From F1-120-MAGs023 sp038228615 (lineage in GTDB: Bacteria > Actinomycetota > Acidimicrobiia > IMCC26256 > PALSA-610), in contig JBBRPC010000071.1 of NCBI GenBank assembly GCA_038228615.1, positions 1-15,768 of the forward strand: a stretch of 15,768 nucleotides of DNA, in the 5' to 3' direction. The translations under genes and the position numbers were made by a program. Shown piece after piece: positions 12,292-15,768 of the stretch (the first letter of the stretch is position 1; every line of letters begins with the position of its first letter). The notes under the pieces are model-generated. The model had not been told where the DNA came from. It searched no databases and saw only the letters and a program-made list of their open reading frames with translations.

Positions 12292-13788
12292 GTGACCATC
12301 AACACGACACGCCGCATGCAATCCGGTTCGATGATCGGCGTCACGACGGCCGACGGCAACGAGCGGTATGCAGGTATTAGGTATGCAACCGCCCGCCGGT
12401 TCGAGGCGCCTGTGCTGGCTCCGAGTTGGGACGACGAGTACGACGCAACTGAGTTCGGTGCTGCGTGCTGTCAGCCGCCGGTATTCGTTCCGTTGGTTCC
12501 AGGCGGCGACCTCGGTGTTGCGACATCGGAAGATTGCCATTTTCTGAACGTGTGGGTCCCGAAAGGTACCGGTCCGTTCCCCGTGCTCGTGTGGATCCAC
12601 GGCGGGGCGTTTCTCACGGGCGCAGCGTCGCAGGCGATGTACGACGCCGATCACCTTGCAACTGCAGGCAATGTCGTGGTTTCGATTAACTATCGAGTTG
12701 GTCCACTCGGGTTCGTCGACCTTCGAGCCCTGCCTGAGGCGCCGCCGGGTTGGGTCGCGAACGCTGGCTTACTCGATATCGAATGTGCGCTCCGCTGGAC
12801 TCGGATGCATATCTCCGGGTTCAATGGCGATGCCAACGCGGTGACCGTGGTCGGCGAATCGGCAGGTGGTGGTTCGATTCTGCATCTTCTTGGCGGCCGT
12901 GATCGCGCCGAACTGTTTGATCGAGCGGTGATACAAAGCGGTTCGGCGGGGCGGACATTTTCACCTGAGGTTGCAGCAATGATTGGCGAGCGATTCTGCG
13001 CCGGCGTGGGAGTTTCCGCTCGTGAGATTGCCTCGGTCGATGTGACGCGCCTAGTGGCAGCGATCGGACCGACGATGGGTGACCCCGCGGTGTTCGGGGT
13101 CGCTGGCATGATGCCATTTCATCCTGCGATCGATGGATCATTCGTGGTTGAGTCACCGCTCGCGGCGCTCGACGCAGGCGCGCACCGCGGGTGCGACTTG
13201 CTGTTCGGGGTGAATCGCGATGAGATGACGTTGTTTCTTGAAGCCGCGACGGTTGAACCTGAGCAACTTGCAAGACGGATCGCGAAATACCTCGATACTG
13301 ATGTCGAAGTTGCGAGCGATCTCGTCGAGCGATATACGAAACAGTTGGCCATTGAGGGGTTGCGAAATGACCCGATCGATGCTTGGGGCGCGATCTATTC
13401 CGACCACGAAATGACGTTGCCGATTCGCTCGATGCTCGACCGAGCGGCACGGCACCACGAACGAAGCTTCGGGTATCTGTTCACCTGGGAAGCCCCAGCG
13501 CGACCCGACGGGCGTCCACTCGGTGCGGCACATGGCATCGACCTCCCGTTTACGTTCGCGACCTTTGATATCGACGGATGGCGTGGTTTCGTCGGGGCTG
13601 AGAGTGCTGAGCAGTCGAAACGCGCCGACGAGGCGTCGGTCGCGATGCGAACCGCGATCACCCGGTTCGCGGCGACCGGCGATCCCGGTTGGCCGAGCTG
13701 GTCGCATGAACAGGCGATGTACGAGTTCGGCGCTGCGATGGGGATTCGCCACGACCCACTTATCGGCAGAGTTGGGCTCTGGGCGTGA
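12292..13788 (+). CDS. Type B carboxylesterase
   Basis: This alpha/beta-hydrolase of the carboxylesterase/para-nitrobenzyl esterase family cleaves carboxylic esters. With GTG 12292 as start it is 498 residues, close to the family norm. Motifs are SEDCHFLNVW (79-88), the oxyanion hole HGGAF (103-107, usually HGGGF), GDANAVTVVGESAGG with nucleophile Ser190, the acid in GVNRDEMTLF, and the histidine in GAAHGIDLPFTF. The open frame extends upstream to 12193, but that part crosses the G-rich repeats and encodes a Trp/Gly/Cys string without signal-peptide character. The family start usually lies just before the strand seen here as MQSGSMIGV. A GGAG is present only 2 bases before the GTG, so the exact start is uncertain; ATG 12316 is possible. 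No signal peptide is evident. It overlaps the next gene by four bases. Confidence 0.88.
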   Translation: MTINTTRRMQSGSMIGVTTADGNERYAGIRYATARRFEAPVLAPSWDDEYDATEFGAACCQPPVFVPLVPGGDLGVATSEDCHFLNVWVPKGTGPFPVLVWIHGGAFLTGAASQAMYDADHLATAGNVVVSINYRVGPLGFVDLRALPEAPPGWVANAGLLDIECALRWTRMHISGFNGDANAVTVVGESAGGGSILHLLGGRDRAELFDRAVIQSGSAGRTFSPEVAAMIGERFCAGVGVSAREIASVDVTRLVAAIGPTMGDPAVFGVAGMMPFHPAIDGSFVVESPLAALDAGAHRGCDLLFGVNRDEMTLFLEAATVEPEQLARRIAKYLDTDVEVASDLVERYTKQLAIEGLRNDPIDAWGAIYSDHEMTLPIRSMLDRAARHHERSFGYLFTWEAPARPDGRPLGAAHGIDLPFTFATFDIDGWRGFVGAESAEQSKRADEASVAMRTAITRFAATGDPGWPSWSHEQAMYEFGAAMGIRHDPLIGRVGLWA

Positions 13789-14918
13789 CGACGTTGAGCT
13801 CGGTTCGCACCTATCGGTTTCCGGCGATCGATCGTGTTGTGCATGGCGAGGGCGCTGTGCTTCGAATCCCGAAAATCATTGCGGAACTGAACAAACGCAG
13901 AGTGTTTGTGATCACAGGGCGTACTCTGGCAACCAAGACGCCGGTGGTCGACGCGTTGGTCGACTCGCTGGGGGCGAGTTACGTTGGGCAATTCGCGGGA
14001 ATGCGACAACATGCGCCGAAGGCCGATATCGACCTCGCGGTTGGGGCAGCCCGCGACGCTGGAGCCGATTGTCTGATCGGTATCGGCGGATCGTCGGTGA
14101 CCGACGCGACGAAGATCATTGCTCTCGATCTACTTGCTCCTCACGCACCGCAATCTGCGATGCCGCACATCTTGGTGCCAACGACGTTGTCAGCTGGCGA
14201 ATACACGCCAGCGTCGGGGATGACCGGTGACGTCGCCGGCGTGAAAACGTATGTGGTCGATCCGCGGATGGCGCCGTTCGCCGTCGTGCTCGATCCGGCG
14301 ATCACGGTACATACCCCGATGCCGTTGTGGCTTTCCACGGGCATCAAGAGCATCGATCACGCGTGCGAAATGTTGTGGAGTTCGAGGGCGCATCCCATCA
14401 CGAACGTGCTGGCTGTCGAGTCGCTCCGTTTGCTGATCGACGGCCTTCGTCAAACATTTGCCGATCCGTCGAATCTTGCGGCACGACTGCAGTGTCAACT
14501 TGGGGGCTGGATGTCGATGTCGGGCGTCAGCAACGTCCAGGTGTATCTGTCGCACACGCTTGGCCACCAAATCGGCGCGCGGTGGGATGTACCTCATGGC
14601 GTGACTTCGGGAATCACGTTGCCGGCGGTGATGCGATTCCTGCAGGTGGATGCTCCGGTGGCGATGTCGGTGATCGCACGAAGTTTCGGCGTGGAGAACT
14701 TCGGTCTATCGCCAGAGGCCTCGGCCGTACGTGGGTCCCGCGCGCTCCAGGAATTTGTCGAATCGATGCAGCTGCCCACGAGGCTTCGCGATGTTGGCGC
14801 GAAGCGTCACGACTTTGCCGCGGTTGCGCAGGCCACGGTGACCGCAGGATCGGCAACAGGTTTCGCTGGAAGTATTAGTGCTGGGCAGATCGAGGGATTG
14901 CTCGACGAGATGTGGTAA
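13785..14918 (+). CDS. Iron-containing alcohol dehydrogenase family protein (maleylacetate reductase-like)
   Basis: This 377-residue protein belongs to the group III alcohol dehydrogenase superfamily, which reduces or oxidises alcohols, aldehydes or maleylacetate with NAD(P)H. The nucleotide site GIGGSSVTDATK is at 99-110, and PTTLSAGEYTP is at 132-142. Metal-ligand positions show His192, His257 (LSHTLGH) and His271 (DVPHG). The usual Asp of the D-x3-H ligand pair is replaced by Lys188 (TGIKSIDHACE). Maleylacetate reductases also lack this Asp, which supports that subgroup. The GTG start overlaps the esterase stop (GTGA), without a separate Shine-Dalgarno, so the two are probably translated together. 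An esterase/dehydrogenase pair could release and then oxidise an alcohol, but the substrate is unknown. It ends 1 base from the convergent CoA ligase gene. Confidence 0.88.
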   Translation: MTTLSSVRTYRFPAIDRVVHGEGAVLRIPKIIAELNKRRVFVITGRTLATKTPVVDALVDSLGASYVGQFAGMRQHAPKADIDLAVGAARDAGADCLIGIGGSSVTDATKIIALDLLAPHAPQSAMPHILVPTTLSAGEYTPASGMTGDVAGVKTYVVDPRMAPFAVVLDPAITVHTPMPLWLSTGIKSIDHACEMLWSSRAHPITNVLAVESLRLLIDGLRQTFADPSNLAARLQCQLGGWMSMSGVSNVQVYLSHTLGHQIGARWDVPHGVTSGITLPAVMRFLQVDAPVAMSVIARSFGVENFGLSPEASAVRGSRALQEFVESMQLPTRLRDVGAKRHDFAAVAQATVTAGSATGFAGSISAGQIEGLLDEMW

Positions 14919-14919
14919 T

Positions 14920-15768
14920 TCACCGCAGTGGGAGCTGCTCAGCTTGTCGACGTAGCTCGCCTTTTGCAACTTTGCCGCCGCTGCTCCGTGGTAAGTCGTC
15001 GTCGGTGACGACGAGATATTCAGGCCAATATTCCTTACCGACACCTTGGCCGTCGAGATGGTGCGTGAGGTCGTCGAGTGATGGTGGCGCGTCGATCGTG
15101 TTGTGGGCGAGAAACACGCAGACTCGTTCACCGAAGGTCGGATCACGTTTTGCGACGGCCGCAGCAAGGAGGGTTCCTGGATATGTCGCACACACTTGCT
15201 CGACAATCGCCGCGGAAATGTTCTTGCCGCCCCGGATGATGAAGTCGGAGGCGCGTCCAGCGACAGTGAGAACTCCGCGGGAATCGATTGTGCAAAGATC
15301 GCCGGTGCGCATCCACCCATCGGCGGTGACAAGCTCGGCGTTCGCTTCGGGATCCTCGAAGTATCCCAGGCAATTTACCTTGCCTCGGCAGGCTGCGATA
15401 CCTGGCCCTCCGGTTGCTGTGATATCGGTGCCTGAATCTGGATCGTAGAGCCGTACCTCGACTTCGGGAATTATGTGTCCGGCGGTCGAGAGCCGAGTCT
15501 GGTCATCGTCGTCGAGGGTCGTCGCGCTCAATGCTCCGGTTTCATTGCTGCCATAAAACTGCAGCACGGTCGATCCCGTGACGAGCTCCCATTCACTGGC
15601 ACGATCGGGTGGCACCATCTCGCCGCCTGTAAACAGCACTCGAAGACGCTCGGGGCGAAACATTTCGAAGGTCTGCGTGTTGAGCATCATGACAAATTGC
15701 GTCGAGACAGCGGCCAGTACGGTGACGTTGTGTTGCGCGATTGCCTGAACGGCGGCCACCGCGTCGAA
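14920..15768 (-). CDS. AMP-binding acyl-CoA synthetase, C-terminal part (N-terminus outside window)
   Basis: The visible 282 residues are the C-terminal half of an adenylate-forming CoA ligase, which activates a carboxylic acid as acyl-AMP and then acyl-CoA. Motifs in order are LFTGGEMVPPD, the adenine-site YGSNETG, the ATP-ribose aspartate in MRTGDLCTID, and the hinge GRASDFIIRGGKNIS. The C-terminal lysine motif is PRSSGGKVAKGELR. The P-loop motif lies outside. In the hinge, the Pro usual after GGxNI is replaced (ISAAIVE). The acid substrate cannot be inferred. It is convergent with the alcohol dehydrogenase gene with a single base between stop codons. Confidence 0.9.
   Translation of the reverse strand, partial: FDAVAAVQAIAQHNVTVLAAVSTQFVMMLNTQTFEMFRPERLRVLFTGGEMVPPDRASEWELVTGSTVLQFYGSNETGALSATTLDDDDQTRLSTAGHIIPEVEVRLYDPDSGTDITATGGPGIAACRGKVNCLGYFEDPEANAELVTADGWMRTGDLCTIDSRGVLTVAGRASDFIIRGGKNISAAIVEQVCATYPGTLLAAAVAKRDPTFGERVCVFLAHNTIDAPPSLDDLTHHLDGQGVGKEYWPEYLVVTDDDLPRSSGGKVAKGELRRQAEQLPLR

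Overview
The window looks like a chromosomal segment of a moderately GC-rich actinobacterium, possibly of the Acidimicrobiia type. That is an inference from an F420-type luciferase-like oxidoreductase, a PASTA-domain protein, a GatCAB amidotransferase, many GTG starts and apparently leaderless starts. I see no rRNA, tRNA, transposase, integrase, phage gene or CRISPR array. It reads as ordinary core and catabolic chromosome rather than a mobile island.

Left part (1-3068): the tail of a PASTA-domain protein, a short-chain dehydrogenase resembling the dehydrogenase part of peroxisomal multifunctional enzyme type 2, a 317-base gap rich in hairpins that also holds a possible 72-residue ORF, and a DHA2-type MFS exporter with a tetrapeptide repeat at its N-terminus. 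Middle-left (3058-4707): on the minus strand a histidine/methionine-rich lipoprotein of unknown function followed by an SCP2 lipid-binding protein. Divergent from these is a 2[4Fe-4S] ferredoxin.

Middle (4777-8933): gatC and gatA overlap by 4 bases. Then comes an alpha/beta hydrolase on the opposite strand, wedged between gatA and gatB so tightly that it overlaps the gatA end and starts 20 bases from gatB. gatC, gatA and gatB together make the amidotransferase that converts misacylated Glu-tRNA(Gln) and/or Asp-tRNA(Asn).

Right part (8937-15768): minus-strand F420-type oxidoreductase and a PAS-PAS-GGDEF-EAL signalling protein whose EAL half is degenerate. Then a short divergent region with three G-rich direct repeats, and a plus-strand carboxylesterase/iron-type alcohol dehydrogenase pair that overlaps by 4 bases. 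It ends with the C-terminal part of a minus-strand acyl-CoA synthetase running off the window. Esterase, alcohol dehydrogenase and CoA ligase could act in sequence on an ester substrate, but that is only suggested by proximity.

No clearly new multi-gene system is evident. The points most worth a second look are the interrupted gat operon, the structured gap at 1228-1544, the G-rich repeats at 12236-12272, the degenerate EAL domain, the unknown metal-site-like lipoprotein, and four convergent gene pairs with no room for a terminator between them.
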